From the NCBI GenBank assembly GCA_964613615.1, contig CAZTIB010000079.1, forward strand, positions 1 through 64,000: DNA of 64,000 nucleotides. The letters run 5' to 3'. The notes under the pieces were generated by a model. The model made no database searches. It was not told the origin of the DNA and saw only the letters and a list, made by a program, of their open reading frames with translations. Shown one piece after another: positions 18,858-28,080 of the stretch (the first letter of the stretch is position 1; each line of letters starts with the position of its first letter). This stretch comes from J054 sp964613615. GTDB lineage: Bacteria > Pseudomonadota > Gammaproteobacteria > Steroidobacterales > GCA-2729495. Made by a program: the position numbers and the translations under genes.

Positions 18858-19059
18858 TTAAGACAGTCCGGAGGTTCCCAAGCACTGGGGGCGCAGGGTC
18901 CTCGATTGATGTCGGGCTTCGCGATAACCTGGTGGTCCACAACTTCGGTTATCCCTGATACCCCAGCCCTCGCCACCGGTTGAACATGATCCGCTATCAA
19001 TAAGAACGCACGTGGGGGAGCCGGCACACGCAACCGGCTGACAACAACAGGGGTCCAAA

Positions 19060-20076
19060 ATGCGCTTTAACCTGATCGTCCACCCGAACACCGGGCCGAA
19101 ACGTACCGCCGAGCTCGCGCAACTGGCGGAAGAATGCGGCTTTGTAGGAATCTGGGTTTCCAACATGCACGACGGGCGTGACCCGTTCGTGAATTTCGTG
19201 GATGCAGCCCGCGCCACCAGCAAAATCCGTATGGGCCCCGTCGCAGTCGCTCCGTACGAACTGCACCCGATCAAAATGGGTAACGCGCTGCTCACGCTCA
19301 ACGAGATTGCGGAAGGCCGCGCGCATATCGGGATTTCCGCCGGCGACGGCGGCACCGCGTTTGCGATGGGCATGGTTGCAGAGCACCGCCTGACTGCGGT
19401 GCACGAATGCGTGGAAATCATCGACCAGATGGCCACGGGCGAGATGGTCAAGTATGACGGCCGGATGTACATGTGCCGCTGGTACCACGCGAGCTGGGTC
19501 AGCCAGCCCCCGCCGCAGGTCTACGTCTGCGCCGGCGGGCCGCAAATGCTGAAGTCGAGCGCCCACTATGCGAAGGGCATCTACCTCGGCGATCACCTGC
19601 CCGAACACGTGGCCGAGGTTCGCGAGACGATCAACCCGGAACTCGAACGCAATCCAAACAAGGACAACTTCAAGCTGCTGAACTTCTGGGCGTGGCACGT
19701 AAAAGAAGACCCGGAAGAAGCCCTGGCCGAGTCGCGCACCTGGCTGGCCGCCCGGGTCACACCGTGGCCGGCTTACTACCACCGCGGCATCCTGCCCGAT
19801 GAAGAAATGCAGGTGGTCTGGGACAACGTCAACGCGCTGAACCGCGCGTTCTATGCTCAGGATTCGAATATCCCGGAGATCCCCCGCGAAATCCTCGACA
19901 AGTTGTGCCGCCGTTGCACCGCGGCCTCCTCCATCGACGAACTCGATTTCGAGATCGATCGGTTGAAGCAGTTCGAAGCCGCCGGGCTCACCGACATCTG
20001 CACCCGGGTCTACGAGAATCCCGAGGCGGCCATCCGGCTGATCGGCGAACGGGTAATTCCTGCCGTCAACGGGTAA
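19060..20076 (+). CDS. LLM-class flavin-dependent oxidoreductase
   Basis: A 338-residue TIM-barrel enzyme of the luciferase-like/Mer superfamily, using FMN or F420. It starts MRFNLIVHPNTGPKRTAELAQLAEECGFVGIWVSN-like (family opening strand), then KIRMGPVAVAPYELHPIKMGNALLTLNEIAEGR and GISAGDGGTAFAMG, which are the usual strand and cofactor segments. The spacing to the molybdenum enzyme is 202 bp on the same strand. It may reduce or monooxygenate an intermediate of the same pathway. No F420 biosynthesis gene is present, so FMN is the safer guess. Confidence 0.85.
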   Translation: MRFNLIVHPNTGPKRTAELAQLAEECGFVGIWVSNMHDGRDPFVNFVDAARATSKIRMGPVAVAPYELHPIKMGNALLTLNEIAEGRAHIGISAGDGGTAFAMGMVAEHRLTAVHECVEIIDQMATGEMVKYDGRMYMCRWYHASWVSQPPPQVYVCAGGPQMLKSSAHYAKGIYLGDHLPEHVAEVRETINPELERNPNKDNFKLLNFWAWHVKEDPEEALAESRTWLAARVTPWPAYYHRGILPDEEMQVVWDNVNALNRAFYAQDSNIPEIPREILDKLCRRCTAASSIDELDFEIDRLKQFEAAGLTDICTRVYENPEAAIRLIGERVIPAVNG

Positions 20077-20217
20077 CCGGCCGGCCATCCGCCGGCTGCT
20101 TGGCGGCAGCCCTGAAGTCGCGATCACCACCCGGACTATCGAGCCGGAATCCGACTAGCCCGGACCTGCTGCGACTAGAATCGGAACCCTACGTTCCTGA
20201 ATCGGGTCCGGATCGCC

Positions 20218-21249
20218 ATGAATCGACGTCAATTTATCCAGGGTGCTGCGGTCACCGTCGCTGCCGGAAGTCTTCCGGGCTGTGGCAGCAACGAAGACAT
20301 TCCGCGCCCTGCGGGCGTGCCCGTCGGTCCCTTTGGCCGGGACTCCACGGCAGAGGAAGTCACTGCAGGCATGGACCTGAATGGCCAGACAGCACTGGTG
20401 ACGGGCTCGAACTCCGGCATCGGCTACGAAACGGCCCGGGTGCTGGCCCTGCGCGGTGCCCACGTGATCTGTGCGGCACGGACGGAAGACAAAGCACGCG
20501 GCGCCTGCGACAGCATCGAGGGACGCACGACACCGTCGGCCTTCGACCTCGCTGACTGGCCCAGCATCGTGGCGGCGGCGGCTGAGATTCGCGGGCTGAA
20601 TACGCCCATCGACATGCTGATCTGCAATGCCGGCATCATGGAGCTACCTGAACTGCAGCAGGTCTACGGCATTGAGCGGCAATTCGTCGTGAACCACCTC
20701 GGGCACTTCATCCTGGTGAACCAGCTACTCGCTCAGCTGCAGGCGGCACCACAAGGGCGCGTCGTGCATGTGAGCAGCGGCCAGGCAACCCGCAACGCGC
20801 CGGAAGACGGCATTCAATTCGATAATCTCGGCGGGGAAAAGGGTTATGACCCGTCGCAGGCTTACGGACAATCCAAGCTCGCGAACGCTCTTTTCTCCCT
20901 GGAACTGGCCCAGCGGCTCGACGCCTACCCCGCCACGTCAAACGCGATCCGTCCCGGCGTCATCCCCACCAACCTCGGCCGGCATATGCCGGCGTGGAAA
21001 CCGCTGGCGCTGAAGACCATCGGCAAGGTATTCACCAAAACCATTCCGCAGGGCGCGGCCACGCAGGTTTACGTCGCCACCGCACCCGCGCTGGCCCCGA
21101 CCAGCGGCTATTTCTTCGAGCACTGCAACCCGATCCATGCCGGCGGCCACACGGAGGATGCTGCCATGGCAGCGGAGTTGTGGCGCGTGAGTGAACAACT
21201 GACCGCCGGCTACCTCATGCAGGCGCCACCGCCGGAACGCCAGTCCTGA
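20218..21249 (+). CDS. Tat-exported SDR oxidoreductase, possible lipoprotein
   Basis: A 343-residue short-chain dehydrogenase. The N-terminus NRRQFIQGAAVTVAAGSLPGC is twin-arginine-like and ends in a lipobox (LPGC). The SDR core begins near residue 58: NGQTALVTGSNSGIGYETARV, NAGIMELPE and the catalytic YGQSK with upstream Ser in HVSSGQ. Overall like retinol-dehydrogenase-type SDRs. An exported SDR would need to fold with NAD(P) before Tat transport. Same strand as the LLM enzyme and UbiD, likely the same pathway. The reaction is not identifiable from sequence. Confidence 0.85.
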   Translation: MNRRQFIQGAAVTVAAGSLPGCGSNEDIPRPAGVPVGPFGRDSTAEEVTAGMDLNGQTALVTGSNSGIGYETARVLALRGAHVICAARTEDKARGACDSIEGRTTPSAFDLADWPSIVAAAAEIRGLNTPIDMLICNAGIMELPELQQVYGIERQFVVNHLGHFILVNQLLAQLQAAPQGRVVHVSSGQATRNAPEDGIQFDNLGGEKGYDPSQAYGQSKLANALFSLELAQRLDAYPATSNAIRPGVIPTNLGRHMPAWKPLALKTIGKVFTKTIPQGAATQVYVATAPALAPTSGYFFEHCNPIHAGGHTEDAAMAAELWRVSEQLTAGYLMQAPPPERQS

Positions 21250-21256
21250 GCCCGGC

Positions 21257-21288
21257 GCCTGCGAACGAAAAGCTGATGGTTCGCAGGC
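21257..21288 (+). terminator. Stem-loop after the SDR gene
   Basis: A perfect 10-bp inverted repeat (21257-21266 with 21279-21288) with a 12-nt loop, 8 bp past the stop. There is no T-run, so termination is uncertain; it could be a Rho-dependent or processing structure. Confidence 0.5.
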
Positions 21289-21452
21289 TCACGCACTGCA
21301 TCAATGTCGAGGATTCGCGTGACCGGGCCCATCAAAAGACGTCCCCTTGCCCGCACCTTTTCAACTCTATGACCAGGTTCAACTGATGGTCCGAAAGTGA
21401 ACGACGACCACCGTTCTGCGCCGCCTCGCGTTGACTGATCGATTTCCGTATA

Positions 21453-21467
21453 GTTCCGTTATGGAAC
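21453..21467. promoter_or_regulatory. Palindromic operator upstream of the UbiD gene
   Basis: GTTCC-GTTAT-GGAAC lies 42 bp before the ATG of the UbiD gene. A further TTTCCGTATA, 11 bp upstream, repeats the left half in direct orientation. The TTCCG...GGAA layout recalls sites of IclR-family regulators that control aromatic catabolism. No such regulator is in the window, so the assignment is inference. Confidence 0.5.
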
Positions 21468-21509
21468 AAAAATAAACAGGCAGCTATCAAACACCAGCTG
21501 CGGTAATCA

Positions 21510-23012
21510 ATGATGCAATACAAGGACATGCGAGAGTATCTGGCATTCCTCGAAGAGGACGGCCAACTGAAACGGCTTGATACGCCTCTGCATTGTGGTC
21601 GCGACAATCGGGACATGCAGGCACTGATGCGCTACCTGCACAATGACAACAATGTCGCGCTGATACTCGACAACCTGCAGGACTACAACACGCCAGATGT
21701 CCCACTGATTTTTAATCCATTCGGCACCAGGGAGCGCACGGGACTCACGATTGGTATTCGGGATCCTCTTGAAGCCAAAGCCTTCCATGCGCGAATCCTG
21801 ACAGACCGTTCATCGTGGCACGACCCGCGGCTCATCGACCAGGCGGACGCACCTTGCCGGGATGTAATCATCCAGGAAGGCGACGTTGCCCTTGATAAGC
21901 AGATCCCGCACGTATGGTTCGGCAAGGAAGGCCCTGCATACATCACCAACGGCGTCGGTATCAGCAAAGATCCGGAAACCGGCAAGCGCAATGTCGGCTG
22001 GTATCGAACCGCCCTGTTGTGGAACGCGCACCACCCTGAGGGCGGGACGTATCCGGAAGGGTATGACAAGAATCACATGGCGGTGTATGCCTACTGGAAT
22101 CCGCCAATGAACCAGATCGGCAATCATCTGTTCAAGGCCAGCCAACAGAGTAAACCGCTGGAAGTCGCTTTTGCGTGCTCCTGCGACCCATCCATTCACC
22201 TCGCTGCCGCCACCGGCCTGCCGTACGGGCAGGACGAGTTTGCGTTTGCCGGCGGACTGCGAGGCGCCCCCGTTGACCTGGTCAAGTGCGAGACGGTGGA
22301 CCTGGAGGTGCCAGCAACTGCTGAATACGTGATCGAGGGCGAGCTGTTTTTTGCCGAGGAAGCCACGGTGGGCTGGCACTCAAACGTAGCCGGCTACTAC
22401 GACCGCTTTCACACGATTCCGCTGATGAAGGTCAACTGCATCACCCATCGCCGGAACCCGATGTGGCACGCCACGGTCGAAATGGTGCCCCCTTTCGATC
22501 ACAACTACATCGGGATGCTGCCCGTGGAAGGCGAGGTGCTGAGCGACCTGCAACAGAAGATCCCGGAAGTTAAGGACATCGTCGTCACGCCATCCATGAT
22601 GTATATCGTGCAACTCAGCGTCGACGGCGCCAGGAAACCGCACCCGGAATTCGGCAAGTACGTCCTGCATGCTGTCTGGGGCGCTGCGGGTCGCTGGGCT
22701 CGCACCGCGAAGGTGGTGATTGTCGTTGGACCCGATGTCAATCCCTACGATCTGAACAGCGTGGAATGGGCCATCATGACCCGGGTGCAGCCGGTCTCTG
22801 ACACATTGATGAATCCCGCCGGCCAAGCCTTCGTCGATGATCCTTCAGCGCCGATCACACCGGCAGGTTTTCCCGCAGTCTCCGAGCAGATGGGCATCGA
22901 CGCCACCATCAAGGTACCGGAACGTTTCGCGGAGTATCGCGAAGTCAGCCAGGCAGATCCCGAGGACGTCGCGCGCATTGCAGCTTTGCTGAGGCCAATT
23001 CTGGGCGACTGA
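21510..23012 (+). CDS. UbiD-family prenylated-FMN decarboxylase
   Basis: A 500-residue reversible (de)carboxylase of the UbiD family. The opening YKDMREYLAFLEEDGQLKRLDTP is characteristic, followed by the prFMN/metal-binding core NVGWYRTALLW, the segment HLAAATGLPYGQDEFAFAGGLRG and the catalytic E-x-R/E region around VIEGELFFAEEATVG. The cofactor-forming UbiX enzyme is not encoded here and must come from elsewhere. As the last + strand gene of the cluster it probably decarboxylates an aromatic or alpha,beta-unsaturated acid made by or fed to the molybdenum enzyme. ATG codons at 21510 and 21513 are both usable. Confidence 0.9.
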   Translation: MMQYKDMREYLAFLEEDGQLKRLDTPLHCGRDNRDMQALMRYLHNDNNVALILDNLQDYNTPDVPLIFNPFGTRERTGLTIGIRDPLEAKAFHARILTDRSSWHDPRLIDQADAPCRDVIIQEGDVALDKQIPHVWFGKEGPAYITNGVGISKDPETGKRNVGWYRTALLWNAHHPEGGTYPEGYDKNHMAVYAYWNPPMNQIGNHLFKASQQSKPLEVAFACSCDPSIHLAAATGLPYGQDEFAFAGGLRGAPVDLVKCETVDLEVPATAEYVIEGELFFAEEATVGWHSNVAGYYDRFHTIPLMKVNCITHRRNPMWHATVEMVPPFDHNYIGMLPVEGEVLSDLQQKIPEVKDIVVTPSMMYIVQLSVDGARKPHPEFGKYVLHAVWGAAGRWARTAKVVIVVGPDVNPYDLNSVEWAIMTRVQPVSDTLMNPAGQAFVDDPSAPITPAGFPAVSEQMGIDATIKVPERFAEYREVSQADPEDVARIAALLRPILGD

Positions 23013-23109
23013 TTCGTAGGCCTGGCCTGCTCAAGACCGGTGCGCGAGTTAGCTCAATCTCCGTCCACATGGCTGCTCTGCCGGCCAATCCTTCTGCGCG
23101 CCTACGTGG

Positions 23110-23682
23110 CTAATTGTCGCGGAGCTTGTTGACCGCCCGGAAAATATCTTCGAGACCCGTATCGGCTATCGGTACTTCTTCAGGCTCGATTTCGAAGGTC
23201 GCACAGATCTGTGCCACCATCGTGTAGACCCCAATCACGACCGATAATTCTATTAGTTGCGCCGTTGTTATCGTCTGTTGCAGGGCGCGAAAGCTCGCCT
23301 CGCTAGCCGCACCCTGATTGATTACATCGTCAACGAAATTGACAACGTGTTGCTCTTCCGGCGTGAGTTGGTGGTCTGCGTCATCGGATAACACCGCATT
23401 AACACGTTCCTGGTCCATGCCGATCACGCGCGCTGTGCGCTCGTGATTGATGACTTCGTACTCGCTGTTGAGCAGATAGCCCACCCGCAGGATCGCAATC
23501 TCGCGCAGCTCCGGGTCCAGTTCACCATGATTCAGGTAGGCATTGAAGACCTGCGTCAATGGCTGAAACATGCACGGACTGCCCGCCAGCAGCCGCGAAA
23601 TATTCAGCTGCGGGAGACTTTCGAGAAATCGCCTGTTGTCCTCAGACAATGACGCGGGGTCGGGATACGGTATTCGGGCCAA
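23110..23682 (-). CDS. Carboxymuconolactone decarboxylase/AhpD-like protein
   Basis: A 190-residue all-helical protein. The central segment ELREIAILRVGYLLNSEYEVINHERTARVIGM (I cite it in parts: REIAILRVG, SEYEVINHERTA) matches the family, with Tyr/His in place of a CxxC pair. So it lacks the disulfide-reductase motif of true AhpD. It begins with TTG at 23682 behind a GAGG ribosome binding site; no ATG is available in the frame. It follows the nitrilase gene by 51 bp on the same strand. Probable roles are decarboxylation or a helper function in a ring-degradation pathway; not resolved. Confidence 0.82.
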   Translation of the reverse strand: MARIPYPDPASLSEDNRRFLESLPQLNISRLLAGSPCMFQPLTQVFNAYLNHGELDPELREIAILRVGYLLNSEYEVINHERTARVIGMDQERVNAVLSDDADHQLTPEEQHVVNFVDDVINQGAASEASFRALQQTITTAQLIELSVVIGVYTMVAQICATFEIEPEEVPIADTGLEDIFRAVNKLRDN

Positions 23683-23733
23683 TCCAGGGTCCTCGATAAA
23701 GTCTTGAAATACTCGCCTGATCGTGGCCTGGTA

Positions 23734-24810
23734 TCAGGCCGGTCGCTTGAAAATGCCCTTTTCGAAGACACGTTCAACTGCAGCTCGCACCACTTCATCA
23801 TTCGGCGCATGCTTCATCGGCGGTTCGTTCAGGCAGAGGTTCTTCTCGTACATCGGCTGATCGTAAATCAGGCGATACTGCTCGGTGCGAAGGTCTTTCA
23901 GCCAGTTTCCCCACAGGGTCCGCGCCCGATACTGGCGCAGGCCTTCAATATCGATAATCGCACCCGCATAAGACGCTGCACCACCGGGCACGTGGTTCGC
24001 AATCAGCCGCCCCTGGTAATCCACGATCATTGACTGGCCGCCGAACATGTCCAGCGGAAAGGCACTGTCGGCGGAAGGCGCGTAGGCGGCGGGGTTTGGC
24101 CCGATGAGGTAAGCGGTATTGTCCAGCGCCCTGGCGCGATTCTGCACCTCCCACAACCCGTTCGCCACATAAGGTTCAGGGTAACTCGGCCGGTAAATGA
24201 TCTCGGCACCATTCATGGCCAGGCCCCGAGCCGTTTCCGGGAAGCTGCCCTCCATGCAGATCAGGCAACCAATACGCCCGATTTCGGTGTCGGTGACCGG
24301 GAAGAACGCATCCAGGTTCTCACCATACAGTTCCACCCATTGGTCCCAGACATCATGCGGCACCGTGGAGTGCTCGCGGGCAAACACCTGCATCTTGTAA
24401 TGCTTGTGGACCACCTCACCCTGGCGGTCGATCACGAAGGCGCAATTGAAGAACCGCTCGGGGATATCCGGGTGCGTGACCTTGGCCTGGGCGATGATGA
24501 ACGCGTCCAGCCCGCGAGCCAGGTCGCCGAGGAACCGGGTCTCCGGCCCTGGAATGTCCAGCGCCATTCGCTTGATGTAGTCCAGGTGGTCCCAGTCGAA
24601 GATTTCATCGGTAAAGCCCTGCAGCGCACCTTCCGGCAACGCATAAAGGCGCACCGGCAACTCGATCTCGGTCACGTTCTTGGCCGCGAAGGCGAGTTCC
24701 GCGATGTGATCCAGGTTCTGCTGAATGTCGCCGCGCTCGTGAGCGCCGATCATGACCGGCTGCAAAGCCAGCGCCATGTACTGTTTGATAGCTGTGTTGT
24801 CGGTTGTCAT
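23734..24810 (-). CDS. Nitrilase-superfamily amidohydrolase
   Basis: A 358-residue C-N hydrolase. The catalytic triad is visible: Glu60 in ALPEGA, Lys139 in HYKMQ and Cys185 in CLICMEGSFPE. NGAEIIYRP and NRARALDNTAYLIGPNP are the usual post-Cys strands. The long form with an extended C-terminus resembles amidase/formamidase-type members more than classical nitrilases. ATG at 24810 has AAGGAG 8 nt upstream; the longer ORF from 24864 has none. It would release ammonia from an amide or nitrile and yield a carboxylic acid, which could then be activated by the adjacent PrpE. Confidence 0.88.
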   Translation of the reverse strand: MTTDNTAIKQYMALALQPVMIGAHERGDIQQNLDHIAELAFAAKNVTEIELPVRLYALPEGALQGFTDEIFDWDHLDYIKRMALDIPGPETRFLGDLARGLDAFIIAQAKVTHPDIPERFFNCAFVIDRQGEVVHKHYKMQVFAREHSTVPHDVWDQWVELYGENLDAFFPVTDTEIGRIGCLICMEGSFPETARGLAMNGAEIIYRPSYPEPYVANGLWEVQNRARALDNTAYLIGPNPAAYAPSADSAFPLDMFGGQSMIVDYQGRLIANHVPGGAASYAGAIIDIEGLRQYRARTLWGNWLKDLRTEQYRLIYDQPMYEKNLCLNEPPMKHAPNDEVVRAAVERVFEKGIFKRPA

Positions 24811-24888
24811 TGGATACCACTCCTTAACGGACCCACGCTGATACCGGAACAGCGCCGAGGTCAAGTGAACACGGTGGCAGGCTGATAG

Positions 24889-26784
24889 TCATTGGTTCAA
24901 GATTCCGGATTGCCACATGGTCTCAGCAATCTCGTCCAGGATAGCCGGATCATCGATTGTGGCCGGCGTCGTGTACTCATCCCCGTCGGCGATATTGCGC
25001 AGCGTGCGCCGCAGTATCTTGCCCGAACGCGTTTTCGGTAGCCGCTTGACGACTAGTGCCTTGCGAAATGCAGCCACCGGCCCGATTTTCTCGCGTACCA
25101 GGCTGATGGCCTCCTGCGCCACGTCCTTTTCAACCCGGTCGGCGCCAGCTTTCAACACAAGGAAGCCCAGCGGTACCTGCCCCTTCAGCTCATCGCGGAT
25201 CCCGGTCACCGCGCATTCGGCCACGTCGGCGTGAGTGGCCAGTGCCTCCTCGATCGCACCGGTGGACAATCGGTGGCCGGCCACGTTGATCACGTCATCC
25301 GTGCGGCTCATGACGTAGATGTAGCCATCGTCGTCCACGTAACCGGCATCGCCCGTCTGGTAATAACCCGGGAATCGTTCCAGGTAAGCCTGCCGGAAAC
25401 GCTCCTCTGCATTCCATAGGGTAGGCAATGTGCCGGGCGGCAGTGGCAAGCGGCAGGTGATCGCGCCCGTCTGCCCCGCACCGACCGGCTCTCCCCCCTC
25501 ATCCAGGATCTGAACATCCCAGCCTGGCATCACCTTACCCGCGGACCCAGGCCTGATCTCAAAGGCCCCGAGGCCCACGGGATTCCCGGCAATGGGCCAG
25601 CCGGTTTCCGTCTGCCACCAGTGATCAATGACCGGAACCTGTAGTTTGGCCCGGGCCCACGCCAGGGTTTCCGGGTCGCAGCGTTCACCTGCCACGAACA
25701 GGGTTTCGAAACGATCGAGGGAAAAAGTCTTCAGCAATTTGCCCTCGGGATCTTCCCGGCGAATCGCGCGAATTGCCGTCGGCGCGGTGAACATGGCTTT
25801 TACACCGTGTTCGGCGATTACCCGCCAGAAAGTACCAGCATCCGGCGTACCCACCGGCTTGCCCTCGAACATTAGTGTCGTGCACCCGCGCAGCAGCGGC
25901 CCATAGACAATATACGAATGACCGACGACCCAGCCGACGTCAGACGCGGCCCAGAACACGTCGCCTGCATCGACACCATAGAACGCACTCATGGTCCAGT
26001 TCAGCGCAACCGCATGCCCACCGTTATCGCGCACGATCCCCTTGGGCTGACCGGTGGTCCCGGACGTGTACAGGATATACAGCGGATCGGTGGCTGCGAC
26101 GGCCACGCAACCTACCGGTTCGGCAGCGGCCACGATCGATTGCCAGTCGTGGTCGCGGCTGGTCATGTGGGCAACTGCCTGTTCCCGCTGCAGAATAATG
26201 CAGGCATCCGGCTGATGCGTTGACTGTCTGAGGGCTTCGTCGAGCAACGGTTTGTATTCCACTACCCGGCCAGGTTCCAGGCCACAACTCGCTGCCACGA
26301 TCACTTTGGGCAGTGCGTCGTCGACGCGCGTCGCCAGTTCATTCGCGGCGAAGCCTCCGAACACAACGGAATGAATCGCACCGATCCGGGCGCAGGCCAG
26401 CATCGCGACGGCTGCTTCCGGCACCATCGGCATGTAGATGATGACCCGGTCGCCCTTCCCCACCCCGAACTGTGCGAGTGCCCCGGCGAAGCGTGCCACC
26501 TCACCTTGCAGCTGCCCGTAGCGCAGCACCTGCTGCCTGCCGGTCATCGCGCTGTCGTAGATTAGCGCCGGTTGCTGGCCACGGCCGGCTGCGACGTGCC
26601 GGTCGAGTGCGTTGTAGCAAGTGTTCAGAATCCCGCCGGCGAACCAGCGGTAACCCGGCGCAACGGACTCATCCAGCACCCTGTCCCAGGGCCGTTGCCA
26701 GTCGATCCCACCGGCCACCTCCGCCCAGAAGGCGTCGGGTTCCGCCAGAGACTGCTGGTAGCTATGTTCGTATGGGTTCGGCAC
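24889..26784 (-). CDS. prpE: Propionyl-CoA synthetase
   Basis: An AMP-forming acyl-CoA synthetase of 631 residues that activates propionate (and possibly acetate or acrylate). The P-loop-like core YTSGTTGQPKGIVRDNGGH is the PrpE wording. Other family segments are SVVFGGFAANELATRVDDA, WWQTETGWPI, YQTGDAGYVDDDGYIYVMSR with DDVINVAGHRLSTG, and the acetylatable lysine region KTRSGKILRR near the C-terminus. It starts with GTG at 26784. Same strand as the nitrilase gene with a 78 bp gap, so the two may form one operon. Propionyl-CoA would enter the methylcitrate or methylmalonyl route encoded elsewhere. Confidence 0.92.
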   Translation of the reverse strand: MPNPYEHSYQQSLAEPDAFWAEVAGGIDWQRPWDRVLDESVAPGYRWFAGGILNTCYNALDRHVAAGRGQQPALIYDSAMTGRQQVLRYGQLQGEVARFAGALAQFGVGKGDRVIIYMPMVPEAAVAMLACARIGAIHSVVFGGFAANELATRVDDALPKVIVAASCGLEPGRVVEYKPLLDEALRQSTHQPDACIILQREQAVAHMTSRDHDWQSIVAAAEPVGCVAVAATDPLYILYTSGTTGQPKGIVRDNGGHAVALNWTMSAFYGVDAGDVFWAASDVGWVVGHSYIVYGPLLRGCTTLMFEGKPVGTPDAGTFWRVIAEHGVKAMFTAPTAIRAIRREDPEGKLLKTFSLDRFETLFVAGERCDPETLAWARAKLQVPVIDHWWQTETGWPIAGNPVGLGAFEIRPGSAGKVMPGWDVQILDEGGEPVGAGQTGAITCRLPLPPGTLPTLWNAEERFRQAYLERFPGYYQTGDAGYVDDDGYIYVMSRTDDVINVAGHRLSTGAIEEALATHADVAECAVTGIRDELKGQVPLGFLVLKAGADRVEKDVAQEAISLVREKIGPVAAFRKALVVKRLPKTRSGKILRRTLRNIADGDEYTTPATIDDPAILDEIAETMWQSGILNQ

Positions 26785-26867
26785 CGTAGGTCCATGAGGA
26801 AAGGGACCCTTGCGGATCCCCCTTATTCTGCGCCTTGGAGGATCGTCTTAGCAACGCAGGTGCTATG

Positions 26868-28013
26868 TCAGGGACAAACGTTGCCGGTGCGCTGCAGACA
26901 GTCGAAGTCGTCGTAGACACTCTGCTCGGCGAACGGCCCGGTTCCGGGCGGCGGCGTCGGCCCAAACGGGATAGCGAAGCTGATGCGCATATGCCCACGA
27001 CCGGTGGGGTCGGAGCCATCCGGGAAAATACCCAGCGCGTTAGGCGGCTGGAACTCGATGTGCGTCGGGAAAGCCTGGATGATGTCATTGCCCGGCGATA
27101 TATCCCCGTTATCTGGATCTTCGTGCACGGGACACAGGATATAGCGTGGACCGTCGGCACCACCTGGCACGCCGTCGGCGCCTATACGGTAGCGGATCGA
27201 CGCGAGACCGCGTTCAGTCAGCTCGAAGATCTCATCCCCTCTGTAGATCAGGGGGTAGCCCAGATTCTGGGACGACGTGCCGTTAGCCGCCGTCATGTTG
27301 TTCATGAACACGCAGTCTTCATCGACGAAATCCGTGAGGCAGTCCTCCGCCTTCTCCGTGAATTGAATAAATCCGATTTTCCACAGGCCGATCGGATCAT
27401 CCTGCCAGTAGGTATTTGCAGCATTCATAATTTTGGTCTGCGTGCCAACCGCAAAGCCACCAGCAAACGGGTCGGTAAAAATTGGCGCAGGCAGGTAGGT
27501 GAAGTCCGGCGGGGACGGCCCCTCGAGCTGCTGGACTACCTCGTAGATTACGAAATGCTCCGCAATCTCGAAGGCGCGCCGCCCGGCTTCGTCGTCTGTG
27601 AACCCATCCTGGTCCATTTGTCCCGTCGTCGCGAAATAGCACGGCCTGCCGTCGTAGAAGTGGCAGCCCTCGTAACGCGTGCGGCGCTTGTGCGTGTGAA
27701 ACTCGTCACAGGGAATCGGGTCGCCATCTTCGTCCAGGTCCCAGGTCCACGGCGCCGGCGTCCCGCTGTTGCCCGTCCCATCGTCCGGAGGCTCATCACC
27801 AAAAGTCGACAGGATCTTGTCCGGATCCACGCCGTTGGCACGCATGAAGTCCGGGGCAACTTCATACGGTACGCAGCGGTCCTTGAATGTGAACGGCGGC
27901 GGCCCGTCCGCAGCTGCCGACGGCGGGATTGCGATAAGTAGCACCACCATCAGAAACGCCACGACCATACCGGCGTGCGTTCCGAAATCGCAACTGAATT
28001 TCTCGACTGTCAT
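26868..28013 (-). CDS. Exported nine-cysteine protein of unknown family (copy 2)
   Basis: I do not recognise the family. 381 residues with a signal peptide ending PPSAAA. The mature protein starts DGPPPFTFKDRCVPYEV and aligns end to end with the product of 32129-33262. Shared blocks are MRANGVDPDK, PCDEFHT, RRTRYEGCHFYDG, CYF, TTGQMD, AGRRAFEIAEHFV, DPFAGGFAVG, QTKIMNA, PIGLWK, SQN.GYPL, YILCP.HE, DNGDISPGNDIIQAFP and CLQ.TGN.CP. Nine cysteines are conserved, as are the histidines in DEFH and GCHF. The ATG at 28013 has GGAG upstream; it lies 67 bp after the giant di-haem peroxidase gene on the same strand, so they are probably cotranscribed. A redox or metal partner of the peroxidase is my inference. 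Confidence 0.85.
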   Translation of the reverse strand: MTVEKFSCDFGTHAGMVVAFLMVVLLIAIPPSAAADGPPPFTFKDRCVPYEVAPDFMRANGVDPDKILSTFGDEPPDDGTGNSGTPAPWTWDLDEDGDPIPCDEFHTHKRRTRYEGCHFYDGRPCYFATTGQMDQDGFTDDEAGRRAFEIAEHFVIYEVVQQLEGPSPPDFTYLPAPIFTDPFAGGFAVGTQTKIMNAANTYWQDDPIGLWKIGFIQFTEKAEDCLTDFVDEDCVFMNNMTAANGTSSQNLGYPLIYRGDEIFELTERGLASIRYRIGADGVPGGADGPRYILCPVHEDPDNGDISPGNDIIQAFPTHIEFQPPNALGIFPDGSDPTGRGHMRISFAIPFGPTPPPGTGPFAEQSVYDDFDCLQRTGNVCP

Positions 28014-28080
28014 GTAGCTCTCCGTCCGGGCACGCATCTGGCGTCAGCTACGGCCCGCCGTCATCTGATTGTTGTCTGCC

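Noticed and set aside
23725..23740. Short inverted repeat GGCCTG-GTAT-CAGGCC over the nitrilase stop
   Set aside because: Only 6 bp per arm, no T-run and overlapping the stop codon; not enough for a terminator call.
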